This document shows positions 17,268 through 25,589 of a stretch of DNA of 64,000 bases, piece after piece. The notes below the pieces were generated by a model. It saw nothing but the letters and a program-made list of their open reading frames with translations, ran no database searches and had not been told where the DNA came from. The stretch comes from Mycobacterium sp. E796 (lineage in GTDB: Bacteria; Actinomycetota; Actinomycetes; Mycobacteriales; Mycobacteriaceae). The stretch is from assembly GCF_001672815.1 (NCBI RefSeq), contig NZ_LZKK01000257.1, forward strand, positions 1 to 64,000, read 5' to 3'. Each line of letters starts with the position of its first letter. Position 1 is the first letter of the stretch. A program made the translations under genes and the position numbers.

Positions 17268-19121
17268 TCACCCCGCCGGACCGCGATGGCGGTGCGCACC
17301 CGTCGCGGGACGCAAGAGTTCGGGGTCGACTAAACGGCCCAGGCCGTATTCCCCGCGATGGCGGGCCGTCATGCCGTCACGCTGCAGCGCATCGCCGTGA
17401 CCGGAAACCACGTCGGAGATGCTAAACAACGACTCCGACCCGTCATCGAAGTAGTGGAGATGGTCGTTGACCGGGTCGATCCGGTTGCCGGGCACTTCGG
17501 CTTTGAACCGGGTGGAGCCGTAGCCGTCGACGGCTGGATCGTTGCCAAGCCCTCCGAAGCTCACACCGATGAGTCCGGGGCCGGTCACCTGAGCCGGCAA
17601 CCAGGTGACCGCATCACCCGACGCCGCGCCGACGTAGAGGTGCCCGCCGTGTGGCAGATGGAAGTCAGCCGCCGAATGCGCTAGGTCGGTGCCTGGGGAT
17701 CCGACCAAAACCACGTCGTTTGCGTGCATCCCATAGGCCGCCGCCGCATCCGCAACGAGGGTGGATCCGTAGGAGTGGCCGACCACCGTCATATGGGTTG
17801 GCGCGCCTTGGTGGGTGACCGCCAGGGCGTTGACGTCGGCGGCCAGCACTTGCGCACCATGCCGGGCCATCTCCACTTCCCGAAGACCGGGATCGAACCA
17901 GTTGTTCGGGGCGTCGTAGCCAATCCAGGTCACCACCGCGGTCGGGTTGCCCCAATCGGCGCGGACGGACTCCTGATACAGGCGCAGACCCTCGACCTCA
18001 GCCAGCGTCCCCTCCCGCACTGACGTGGCTGCCCCCTTCACCAAGACCGCCGTGTTGGCCGCCGTGTCGGGATTGCCTATCGCGATGGCTGCGGCCCCGT
18101 CACCGCCAAAGACCTCGGGCCGGTACGTCAACAGAAAGACGTCCGCGACGCCACTGGAGGCCTCCAGGCCCTGTCGCGCGCGAAAAGCGTTGGTGTAGCG
18201 GCTGATTGCGTCAACCGTCAGCCCGTATTCGACGGGTTTGGCCAACACGTCGTTGACGTCCACGCCCCGCGACCTAGCGAGCTCCTCCACGCGACGAAGG
18301 TCGTCGTTCATCACCGCTTTATTCACGCGACTTCGCACGGCGACGGGGATACCGTTGAGGTTTCCCAGCTCCGGAGGGTGCTCGGTGATCAATCGGCTCT
18401 GCTGTTCACCGTTCAGCGTTTCCCACCACCGGTTGACCTCCTCGGCGCTCGTTCCGGGCGGCGGAATCTGAAGCGCCTCTTCAAGGTTCGCCGGGGCATC
18501 CACCGTGTGAAGAACCGCTGGGTCGTAGCCGTCGGTGCGCAAGGTGGTCAGCGACCTCTGCAGAAACTGCGAGTAGCCGTCGCGTCGAGATCGGAGCTCA
18601 CCCAACGCGGCCGCGGTGTCGTCGACGGCCTGCTGCTCCAACGCGCCGATGAGCGCATCGAGCGCGAGTCGATCGTCCGACGCGAGCCGGCTGTCGTTTT
18701 CGAGCGAGAGGGCTTGGCCGAGCAGCTCATCGATCCGTCGCAGTCGCGTCTCCAACGAAGAGATCACCACTGCGCCAGCGGATTGCGCCTCGGCCAGTGC
18801 GGCCGCGACGCCTTCCAGGTCCATCGCAATCTTTCCCAGCTGCAATGACTGGCCACCGAGCGACTGCGCCGTGCGGCGCACTTCGACAGAGTCATTGATC
18901 GGGTGGTCGCCGGCCACCCGATTCCAGGACGCCTCGAACCGACGGCGCGCCGCATCGAACGCGGCGGCGGATTCGGCGGTGCAGCGGCCGGCGTCGTGAA
19001 ACGCCTGCGCCAGTTCGGAAATCTGCGCCGGCCGCCCGACCTGGAGGCTGGTGTCAATGGCCCAGGGGTCGCCCCCGGCTTCGGCAATCAGGTGCGAACT
19101 GCTGATGTATCGGAAGTCCAT
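17268..19121 (-). CDS. Alpha/beta hydrolase (DUF1023-type) with helical N-terminal domain
   Basis: A 617-residue protein in two parts. Residues 1-250 are helical and charged, with QVGRPAQISELAQAF near the start, and resemble the WXG100-like or EspG-independent leader domains of large type VII effectors. The C-terminal half is an alpha/beta hydrolase: the nucleophile elbow reads VVGHSYGST, an acid could lie in the DLAHSAADF or DPAVDGYGS segments, and a His in NDHLHYFDD. This layout fits DUF1023 lipase/esterase-like proteins. The substrate is unknown. The start overlaps the end of the small upstream gene by 34 bases, so the two are probably co-translated. It stands where cpnT lies in H37Rv. Confidence 0.7.
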   Translation of the reverse strand: MDFRYISSSHLIAEAGGDPWAIDTSLQVGRPAQISELAQAFHDAGRCTAESAAAFDAARRRFEASWNRVAGDHPINDSVEVRRTAQSLGGQSLQLGKIAMDLEGVAAALAEAQSAGAVVISSLETRLRRIDELLGQALSLENDSRLASDDRLALDALIGALEQQAVDDTAAALGELRSRRDGYSQFLQRSLTTLRTDGYDPAVLHTVDAPANLEEALQIPPPGTSAEEVNRWWETLNGEQQSRLITEHPPELGNLNGIPVAVRSRVNKAVMNDDLRRVEELARSRGVDVNDVLAKPVEYGLTVDAISRYTNAFRARQGLEASSGVADVFLLTYRPEVFGGDGAAAIAIGNPDTAANTAVLVKGAATSVREGTLAEVEGLRLYQESVRADWGNPTAVVTWIGYDAPNNWFDPGLREVEMARHGAQVLAADVNALAVTHQGAPTHMTVVGHSYGSTLVADAAAAYGMHANDVVLVGSPGTDLAHSAADFHLPHGGHLYVGAASGDAVTWLPAQVTGPGLIGVSFGGLGNDPAVDGYGSTRFKAEVPGNRIDPVNDHLHYFDDGSESLFSISDVVSGHGDALQRDGMTARHRGEYGLGRLVDPELLRPATGAHRHRGPAG

Positions 19122-19417
19122 CGCACCGCCCGCTCTTCGGCGGCGTTGCGGTCATCCATGTTGGTGAACTCGTCGGCGGCGTAATGCGCCTTATGGCCGA
19201 GTCCGGTCAGCGTCTGCTGGTGGTCCTGCAAGGCCTCGACGTGTCGCCCGTGCGCGGCGGTCACCGCCTCGTGAAACGTCTCGGCGGAGGCAAAGCCGCC
19301 GAACATCCCGGCTGCCAGCGGTCCCCGCGACAGCTGATCGGCCCCCTCCTGCGCATGCCCGCCGGCGCGGTGCGATTCGTTGGCCCCCGAGTGCAGCAAG
19401 TCGGTGTCGACGAACAT
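19088..19417 (-). CDS. Small DUF2563-like helical protein, likely hydrolase partner
   Basis: A 109-residue protein starting MFVDTDLLHSGANESHR after a GGGAGGGGG ribosome-binding site. It reads as two helices around a Gly/Phe-rich turn (MFGGFASAETFHEAV), a size and plan similar to WXG100 proteins although no Trp-X-Gly is present. The pattern matches my memory of mycobacterial DUF2563 proteins, often encoded beside large ESX-linked proteins. Overlap with the hydrolase start suggests a two-protein unit in which this is a co-secretion partner or targeting factor (inference). Confidence 0.6.
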   Translation of the reverse strand: MFVDTDLLHSGANESHRAGGHAQEGADQLSRGPLAAGMFGGFASAETFHEAVTAAHGRHVEALQDHQQTLTGLGHKAHYAADEFTNMDDRNAAEERAVRWTSDTSAVRT

Positions 19418-19493
19418 CGCTACCCCCTCCCAGCCGGTGCGCAGCATGACCTGGTGGCCAAGCTAGTAACCGCCCGGTTGCGGGTCAATTCAG

Positions 19494-20003
19494 TCATAAG
19501 GCGCTCGCCCCGTCGGCCAGACCGTCGCCGTCGGCATCGGTCAGCTTGATGTTCCAGTGCCCGTCGCCATCGGAGTCGACGTACCCGGTGATAACCCCCT
19601 CGTCGGCGCACAGCACCCGATCGGCCACCCCGTCGCCGTCGCTGTCGAGCAATCGGTCGTCGGCCTGACCGTGCCCGTCGAAGTCGACCAGCGGCCCTCC
19701 GGTGTGCTCGACGCCGTCGAGCCCGAACCACCGCAGCTGCCCGCCTCGATCGAAGGCGACCCCCCACGTCCCCGAGCCGTCGTCGGTGAAATACGCCTCC
19801 GGGGCGCCGTCATTGTCAAGGTCGAGGACGGCGTGGTCGGCCATTCCGTCACCGTCGAAATCCGCCAGCGCGTCGTCCTGCATGCCGTCGCCGTCGAGAT
19901 CCAACTCGATCGCGTCGAGCCGGCCGTCGCCATCCAAATCGAGGTTGGGCTGGCCGTTCCAAATGGCCGCGGAGCCATCGTCATTACCCAGGCAGTAATC
20001 CAT
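19494..20003 (-). CDS. Aspartate-rich DxDGDG tandem-repeat protein
   Basis: A 169-residue, strongly acidic protein. It is built almost wholly of about eight units of the form DxDGDGxxD (for example DLDGDGRLD, DFDGDGMAD, DSDGDGVAD, DADGDGLAD), with a short WFGLDG stretch in the middle. Such loops bind calcium in thrombospondin type 3, dockerin and EF-hand proteins. There is no signal peptide and no membrane segment, which is odd for a calcium-binding repeat protein and would fit export by a non-Sec route. It stands alone on its strand, with about 76 bases before the next gene. No enzymatic motif is seen; calcium binding is inferred. Confidence 0.7.
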   Translation of the reverse strand: MDYCLGNDDGSAAIWNGQPNLDLDGDGRLDAIELDLDGDGMQDDALADFDGDGMADHAVLDLDNDGAPEAYFTDDGSGTWGVAFDRGGQLRWFGLDGVEHTGGPLVDFDGHGQADDRLLDSDGDGVADRVLCADEGVITGYVDSDGDGHWNIKLTDADGDGLADGASAL

Positions 20004-20066
20004 GCCTTCTCGGACGCTGGGCCAACCTAAGGCGTTCCCGCAACTCCACGAGTCGACGCTGAGCGT

Positions 20067-21773
20067 TTAGCGCCTTCGCCACGGATGCTCGTCCAGCATC
20101 GTGTTAACCAACTCGATGACTTCGGCATCGGTGTCTTCGTCGAAGCGCGCCAGCTGTTCGGTTGCGGTCGAAATCCGTTGCAGCAGAGCACCATAGGCGT
20201 TGGCCGCGGCGCTCGCGTATCCGGCCGCGGCGTCCACCTGCCACTCCACGCTGTACTGCGCGGGCAGGTCGCGGAGTTCCTGCGACAAATCGGCGGCCTG
20301 CTCCTGCACCGTCTTCACGAGGCGGCGCACATCTTCGACGTCGACCGAACCCGCCGATCCGACATCGTCAGCCACGCCGGCTTCGAGGATGCAATACATC
20401 TGATGCACCGCAGCAAGCGCATCTTCAATACGGCCCGTGTGCGCCCGCACTCCCGGCGGCGGGATGGGAATCGTCAACAACTCGGGCGACGCGACCGGCG
20501 TCGCGGCGGCGAGGCGAGCGTCGGCTTCCGCTCGCGCACGTGCCACCTCGGCCTGCGCGGCCTCGCGCGCGGCCGCGATCTCACCCTCGGCCTGCTTGCG
20601 CACGGCCGCGATCTCACGCTCGGCGTGCTCGCGCGCCGCGGCCATCTCACCATCGGCCCGCTCGCGCACGGCCGCGACCTTGGCGGCGGCATCGGCGCGG
20701 ACCTGTTCGGCCTCGGCCTGCGCGCGTGCGACGGCCTTCTTGGCACCCGCTCGCACCCGTTCGATCTCGGCTTTAGCGGCTCGCTGTCCGGCCTCCACAT
20801 CTCCACTGATCTGGCCCCGCGCGGCGGCGACCTCGGCCGCAGCGTCGGCGCGGACCCGCTCCAGCTCGGCGCGCACCTGCTGCAGGGCTTCTTGTGCTAT
20901 CGCCCGATCGGCCGCGCGCTCGCCGAACCTTTGCACGGCGCGCGCCTCCGCGGCCCTGACCTGTTGGTGAGCCGCGGCAACCTCGGCCGCCGTATCAGCG
21001 CGGACCCGCTCCAGCTCCGCACGCACCTCCTGCAAGGCTTGTTCGGCAGCGGCTCGTTCTGCCGTTCGCTCGGCGACTCGTTGCTCAGCGCGCGCCTCCG
21101 CCGCCCTGATCTTTTCCTGAGCCGCGGCAGCGGCGGTTATCGCGTCGGCGCGGACCCGTTCCAGCTCTGCGCGCAGCGTGTGCAAAGTTTGTTCCGCCAC
21201 CATTCGTTGGGCTGCCAGCTCGGCGATCCCCTGTTCTGCGCGGGCCTCGGCGGCGCTGACCAGTTCCCTGGCTACGGCGGCATCGGCCGCTGCGTCAGCA
21301 CGGGCCCGCCCGAGCTCGGCGCGCACACTTTCTAGGGCCTGGCGTGCCGCCGCTCGTTCGGCCGCCCACTCGGTGTCTTTACTTGCGGCCTGCGCCTCGA
21401 CGGCGCGGGCGCGCTCGCGCGCTTCTTCGGCGGCGCGTGCAGATTGTTCAGCCTCCGCCTGCGCCATCGATGCGGCTGCGTTGGCGTCCTGCTTGTCCTG
21501 TTGGGCCTCGCGTGCCCGGCGCTCGGCTGCAAGCCGCAACTGGTCTGCCTCGACGACCTGCATCATCGGCGAGAGGCGCGTTCGCGCGGGGCCGAACCGG
21601 TTGCGGTGTTCGACAAGGTCTTGTTCGGTCATCGCGGCCATCACGGCCAACACCGCGGGTGGCTTTGTGCCCAGCCGCGCCGCAGCAGCGACCGCTTCTC
21701 CAGCGGCGCGCTTTGTCAACGACGCCCATTGGTCGCGGTCGAGGTCTTCGATGTGTTGCCGTGTGGTTGTCAC
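20067..21773 (-). CDS. Large alanine-rich coiled-coil protein with 50-residue repeats
   Basis: The 568-residue product has a short N-terminal domain (1-75), then continuous coiled coil rich in Ala, Glu and Arg to about 430. Within this a 50-residue unit starting (V/L)RAELxRxRAD recurs at 150, 200, 250 and 300. A PIPPPGVR linker leads to a helical C-terminal domain (about 445-568) with DLSQELRDLPAQYSVEWQVD, which may be WXG100-like. The start overlaps the stop of the upstream membrane-protein gene by 4 bases (ATGA), so the two are translationally coupled. It could be a scaffold for the accessory ESX-2 arm; no enzymatic motif is present. Confidence 0.65.
   Translation of the reverse strand: MTTTRQHIEDLDRDQWASLTKRAAGEAVAAAARLGTKPPAVLAVMAAMTEQDLVEHRNRFGPARTRLSPMMQVVEADQLRLAAERRAREAQQDKQDANAAASMAQAEAEQSARAAEEARERARAVEAQAASKDTEWAAERAAARQALESVRAELGRARADAAADAAVARELVSAAEARAEQGIAELAAQRMVAEQTLHTLRAELERVRADAITAAAAAQEKIRAAEARAEQRVAERTAERAAAEQALQEVRAELERVRADTAAEVAAAHQQVRAAEARAVQRFGERAADRAIAQEALQQVRAELERVRADAAAEVAAARGQISGDVEAGQRAAKAEIERVRAGAKKAVARAQAEAEQVRADAAAKVAAVRERADGEMAAAREHAEREIAAVRKQAEGEIAAAREAAQAEVARARAEADARLAAATPVASPELLTIPIPPPGVRAHTGRIEDALAAVHQMYCILEAGVADDVGSAGSVDVEDVRRLVKTVQEQAADLSQELRDLPAQYSVEWQVDAAAGYASAAANAYGALLQRISTATEQLARFDEDTDAEVIELVNTMLDEHPWRRR
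20799..21326 (-). repeat. Tandem 150-base repeats inside the coiled-coil gene
   Basis: The DNA for residues 150 to about 325 of the coiled-coil protein is three and a half copies of a 150-base unit. Protein copies start at residues 150, 200, 250 and 300 with (V/L)RAEL. They differ by point changes, so the array is degenerate, but it should be prone to copy-number change by recombination. Confidence 0.75.
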
Positions 21774-22396
21774 TGGCGCCGACGCCTCCCTCCGGCGGCG
21801 ATCCGCCGGCCCGATTCGGGCATTTCGTCGACCAGCGGTCGGGGTGCAGCTCGGAGGTCTGGCTTTGCGCCGACGGCGGTAGAGGGCACATCGCCAGGAG
21901 GTTCATCGAGCAGGCTGCCTTGCTGGGCCAACACCAGCGTGAACTGGCCGAGGTAGACCGACACGGCCCTGGCGAGCGTGTCGTCTCCGAGGTGCTCTGC
22001 GTCGCGCAGCAGCCCCCGCAAGATCTCCAACGCCAGCTCCGGCCCAAGCCCGAGGCCAAGGGTGGCGCCATTGCCACTCGCCGGCTCGATGCCCGCGGTT
22101 TCCACCACCCACACCAGCCGCTGCCAGCAGCGCGTCACCGCGGCGGCGTGCTGCTCATCATCGCGACGTTCCCGATTCTGGCGTTCCTGCTGCTCGAGCT
22201 CCATCCGGTGACGCCGCGACGCCCGCTGCATGGCGAGCAGCGCAAGAAGGGCCACGATCATGGCTGCCCCGAGCGCTGCAACGCCGCCGAACCCCGCTGA
22301 CATAAAAAACTCGTTTTCCGGCGGTAGCGCCAGCATCCGCCCAGGCGACGCGAATCCTTCAGCCACGACCTGAAGGCGCCCATCGGAATTCAACAT
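21770..22396 (-). CDS. Membrane protein of unknown function, coupled to the coiled-coil gene
   Basis: A 208-residue protein with one clear membrane segment at about 33-55 (SAGFGGVAALGAAMIVALLALLAM). A strongly charged coil (RRHRMELEQQERQNRERRDDEQ) follows, then a helical domain. The C-terminus is basic (GRRIAAGGRRRRQ). A single span with a charged coiled coil on the cytosolic side suggests it docks the coiled-coil protein encoded directly downstream (4-base overlap). I do not recognise a family. Confidence 0.55.
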   Translation of the reverse strand: MLNSDGRLQVVAEGFASPGRMLALPPENEFFMSAGFGGVAALGAAMIVALLALLAMQRASRRHRMELEQQERQNRERRDDEQHAAAVTRCWQRLVWVVETAGIEPASGNGATLGLGLGPELALEILRGLLRDAEHLGDDTLARAVSVYLGQFTLVLAQQGSLLDEPPGDVPSTAVGAKPDLRAAPRPLVDEMPESGRRIAAGGRRRRQ

Positions 22397-22506
22397 ACGT
22401 GCAGTATGCCTCCTGGGCAGACTTCAGACCATTGGAATCTTTCGATGATATTCGTCGCACTGCGCCCACGCCAACGCCCGACAGGCGCTTTCGGTGGTGT
22501 CAGCTA

Positions 22507-23958
22507 TCACAGTCCCCTCGGCCGGCCAGCGGTCGTGGTGAAATGCTCGGCGCACGCCGCTGCCAGTTCCAAAAGGCGCCGCCGGGTGGTCCGGTTGACC
22601 TCGTCCTTGACGTCGATCACCCCGCCCGGGCGCAGGTGCCCGTCGAAGGGGATCTCGATCACTTTCTGGCCCCGCCCGCCGAAGCGCTCGGCCAAAAGTG
22701 CGATGTCGCGCTTGGCGGCGTGCCCGTCCGAATCGTTGACCACCACCACCGTGCGCTGCAGCAAACCGTTGAAACCATGATTTGCCAGCCAATCCAGGGC
22801 CTGCGCCGCAGCGGAGGCACCGTCATACCACGGCGAAGACACCACGATCAGCGCATCAACACCGGCGAGCACCTCCTGGGTGACCGGCGAATCCAGGCTG
22901 GATCCGCAGTCGACGATCGACAAGGTGAAGTGCTTGTCGAGCTGCGTCGTCGCCTCGCGGTAGATCGCCGGGTCCAACACACGGCGGCCGGCAGTGGCCG
23001 CATCTCCGGCCAACACGAACAAGCCGGCCCTGTTGCTGCCCACGCGAGCGCGGATGTCGGCGAAGGAGAACAGGTGTCGGTCGGAGGCCAACTCCCAGTA
23101 GGAACTCGCCGTCGAGGGGTCGATCCGGCTGGCCAGCTTGCCGTACGAGGTGTCCGCGTCGATCGCCACCACGCGGTCGTCGTTGCGCAACTCCGCGAAC
23201 ACCGACCCGACGCTGGCGGCGATGGTGCTCTTGCCGACCCCGCCCTTGCCCAGCACACCGATCTTGTACGTGCCGCGCAACAGGGTCCGGATCTTGGCTT
23301 CCAGTTCGGCCTGATAACGCTCGTCGGGCGACCAGCCCAAATTGATCAGCTTGAAGCTGGCGACGTAAACGGCTTTGCGCCAGCCGCGGCCGGGCGGGAT
23401 GCGCCGGGTCGGCACGAGGTCGCTGCGGCGGATGCTGTCGACATAATTCACGGGCGGCGGCGGCGGACGCTGGGCCTGAGCCCAGCCAGGGCCACCCGCC
23501 GGCGGTGCCGCCGCCTGCTGCTGCGGTTGCGGCCACGCCGGGCCTGAGGGGTCAGCGGGGACATCCGGCCGCGGCGGCGAGGCGGCGCCCGATGCGGGCG
23601 GTTGCTGGGCTGCGGCCCATCCGTCGGGGCGCGGCCCCCCGTACTGGTCGGCCTCGAGCCTGCCCGGAGCAGGCCCGAATTCGCGGCCCCGTCCACGTGT
23701 CCCGCCTGGCGTCCTTGAGCGGTCGAACAGCGTGGCGGTCTCGTCAAGCGGCCCGCCGTGGCGGAACGCGGGCTGGTCCGGCCACTGATAGGGGGCGTCG
23801 TTTGGCGTCTCCGGCGCGCGAGCCGCGTTGTCGGGCTTATCGTCCTGCGGGCGCGACGGCACCGGCCCGGACCCGTTTGCTAGCGCCTCGGGCGGGCCGG
23901 CGGGAACCGCGGGCGAACTCGCATGATCGTCGGAGTCTGCGCCTCTATGTTCGGTCAT
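22507..23958 (-). CDS. EspI-like MinD/ParA-family ATPase with proline-rich N-terminus
   Basis: The 483-residue product has a disordered Pro/Gln/Gly-rich segment (1-170), an RRIPPGRGWRK junction near 185, then a complete SIMIBI P-loop ATPase. Walker A GKGGVGKST lies at 237-245, VVAIDADTSYGK follows, and a Walker B-like SIVDCGSS comes later. This is the domain plan of EspI (Rv3876) of ESX-1, proposed to link ATP level to secretion. It shares the junction motif with the Rv3888c-like protein at 1688-2689 but keeps both lysines. A strong AGGAGG site lies 5 bases before the ATG. It opens the accessory arm on the minus strand. Confidence 0.8.
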   Translation of the reverse strand: MTEHRGADSDDHASSPAVPAGPPEALANGSGPVPSRPQDDKPDNAARAPETPNDAPYQWPDQPAFRHGGPLDETATLFDRSRTPGGTRGRGREFGPAPGRLEADQYGGPRPDGWAAAQQPPASGAASPPRPDVPADPSGPAWPQPQQQAAAPPAGGPGWAQAQRPPPPPVNYVDSIRRSDLVPTRRIPPGRGWRKAVYVASFKLINLGWSPDERYQAELEAKIRTLLRGTYKIGVLGKGGVGKSTIAASVGSVFAELRNDDRVVAIDADTSYGKLASRIDPSTASSYWELASDRHLFSFADIRARVGSNRAGLFVLAGDAATAGRRVLDPAIYREATTQLDKHFTLSIVDCGSSLDSPVTQEVLAGVDALIVVSSPWYDGASAAAQALDWLANHGFNGLLQRTVVVVNDSDGHAAKRDIALLAERFGGRGQKVIEIPFDGHLRPGGVIDVKDEVNRTTRRRLLELAAACAEHFTTTAGRPRGL

Positions 23959-24029
23959 ATGCCCTCCTAATCAGCGCAAAGACCGGCGTCCGCGTTGCAT
24001 TTTATGCCCGGCGGCCGCAGTCGGGCCTG

Positions 24030-25472
24030 CTAGGCGTCTCCCCGCGACCGCCACCACGACAGCAACTCGGCGGTCGCCTCCTCGGTTGTCAGCGGTCCGC
24101 GTTCCAGGCGCAGCTCCTTGAGATACCGCCACGCCTCGCCAACTTGCGGGCCGGCCGGGATCCCGAGCAACTCCATGATCGCGTTGCCGTCCAGATCGGG
24201 GCGCACCCGCGCCAAGTCCTCCTGGGCCGCCAGCTCGGCGATCCGCTCCTCCAACCGGTCGTAGCTGGCCTGCAGGCGGGCGGCCCGGCGCTTGTTGCGG
24301 GTCGTGCAATCGGCGCGAACCAGCTTGTGCAGCCGCGGCAGCAGCGGCCCCGCGTCGGTGACGTAGCGGCGAACCGCCGAGTCGGTCCACTTGCCCTCGC
24401 CGTAGCCGTGGAACCGCAGATGCAGAAACACCAGCTGCGAGACGTCGTCGACCATCTGTTTGGAATACTTCAACGCCCGCAACCGCTTTCGGGCCATCTT
24501 GGCGCCCACCACCTCGTGGTGGTGAAAGCTCACCCCGCCGTTTTCCTCGTGCCGCCGCGTCGCCGGCTTGCCGATGTCATGCAACAGCGCGGCCCAGCGC
24601 AACACCAGATCCGGCCCCTCGTCCTCCAGCGCGATCGCCTGGCGCAGCACCGTCAGCGAATGCTGGTAGACGTCCTTGTGCTGGTGGTGCTCGTCGATGG
24701 CCATCCGCATGCCGCCCACCTCGGGCAGCACCACCTCACCCATCCCGGTCTCGACCAGCAGGTCGATGCCGGCCACCGGGTCGTCGCCGAGCAGCATCTT
24801 GTCCAGCTCGGCGGCCACCCGCTCGGCACTGATCCGCGCCAGCTGCGGCGCCATCTCGTCAATCGCCTCCCGCACCCGCGGCGCGACGGTGAACCCGAGT
24901 TGCGAGACGAACCGCGCGGCGCGCAGCATCCGCAGCGGGTCGTCGCCGAAGGACACCGAGGGCGCGGCCGGGGTATCCAGCACGCGCTGGCGCAGCGCCG
25001 CCAAACCGCCTAGGGGATCAAGGAATTCACCCGGGCCGGTCGGCAGCACCCGCACGGCCATCGCGTTCACCGTGAAATCGCGGCGCACCAGATCGTCCTC
25101 GAGGCGATCGCCGAAGCGCACCTCGGGTTTGCGTGACACCTGGTCGTAGGCGTCGGCGCGGAACGTGGTGATCTCGAGGCGATAGTCGCCCTTGCCGACA
25201 CCGACGGTGCCGAACTGGATCCCCGTCTCCCATACCGCGTCGGCCCAGCGCCGGACCAATTCCTGGACCTGCTCGGGGCGGGCGTCGGTGGTGAAGTCCA
25301 AGTCGGGACTGAGCCTGCCCAGCAACGCGTCTCGCACCGAGCCGCCGACGAGGTACAGCTCGTGACCGCCGGCGTCGAAGAGCGCGCCAAGCTCACCCAG
25401 CACCGAGGTGTGCTTGTTCAGGGCGACCGCGGCAGCGGTCAGTAGGTTGGCATCCCGGGCGGCGTCAGGCAC
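24030..25472 (-). CDS. pcnA: CCA tRNA nucleotidyltransferase
   Basis: Adds or repairs the 3' CCA end of tRNAs. The 480-residue enzyme has the class II polymerase-beta head: GGSVRD near 42-47 and the DLDF metal-binding pair near 57-60. RRDFTVNAM and DPLRMLRAARF follow. An HD domain (HDIGKPATRRHE) lies in the C-terminal half. The length equals that recalled for M. tuberculosis Rv3907c. It is divergent from mutT4; about 117 bases between them must hold both promoters. It marks the boundary between the ESX-2 arm and the housekeeping block. Confidence 0.95.
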   Translation of the reverse strand: MPDAARDANLLTAAAVALNKHTSVLGELGALFDAGGHELYLVGGSVRDALLGRLSPDLDFTTDARPEQVQELVRRWADAVWETGIQFGTVGVGKGDYRLEITTFRADAYDQVSRKPEVRFGDRLEDDLVRRDFTVNAMAVRVLPTGPGEFLDPLGGLAALRQRVLDTPAAPSVSFGDDPLRMLRAARFVSQLGFTVAPRVREAIDEMAPQLARISAERVAAELDKMLLGDDPVAGIDLLVETGMGEVVLPEVGGMRMAIDEHHQHKDVYQHSLTVLRQAIALEDEGPDLVLRWAALLHDIGKPATRRHEENGGVSFHHHEVVGAKMARKRLRALKYSKQMVDDVSQLVFLHLRFHGYGEGKWTDSAVRRYVTDAGPLLPRLHKLVRADCTTRNKRRAARLQASYDRLEERIAELAAQEDLARVRPDLDGNAIMELLGIPAGPQVGEAWRYLKELRLERGPLTTEEATAELLSWWRSRGDA

Positions 25473-25589
25473 GTTCGATCAGCGTAGTCGGGTGACGCGG
25501 CCAACACTGACCCCGCGCCCGCGCCGCCGGACGGCGACTAGCGGCGAGTATCTCGGGAAGACCGGCCCGTGCCAGCTACTATCGCTTGG

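Noticed and set aside
20085..21335. A plus-strand 416-residue frame over the coiled-coil gene
   Set aside because: Antisense shadow of a low-complexity Ala/Arg/Glu gene; the minus-strand frame has the start overlap and domain order.
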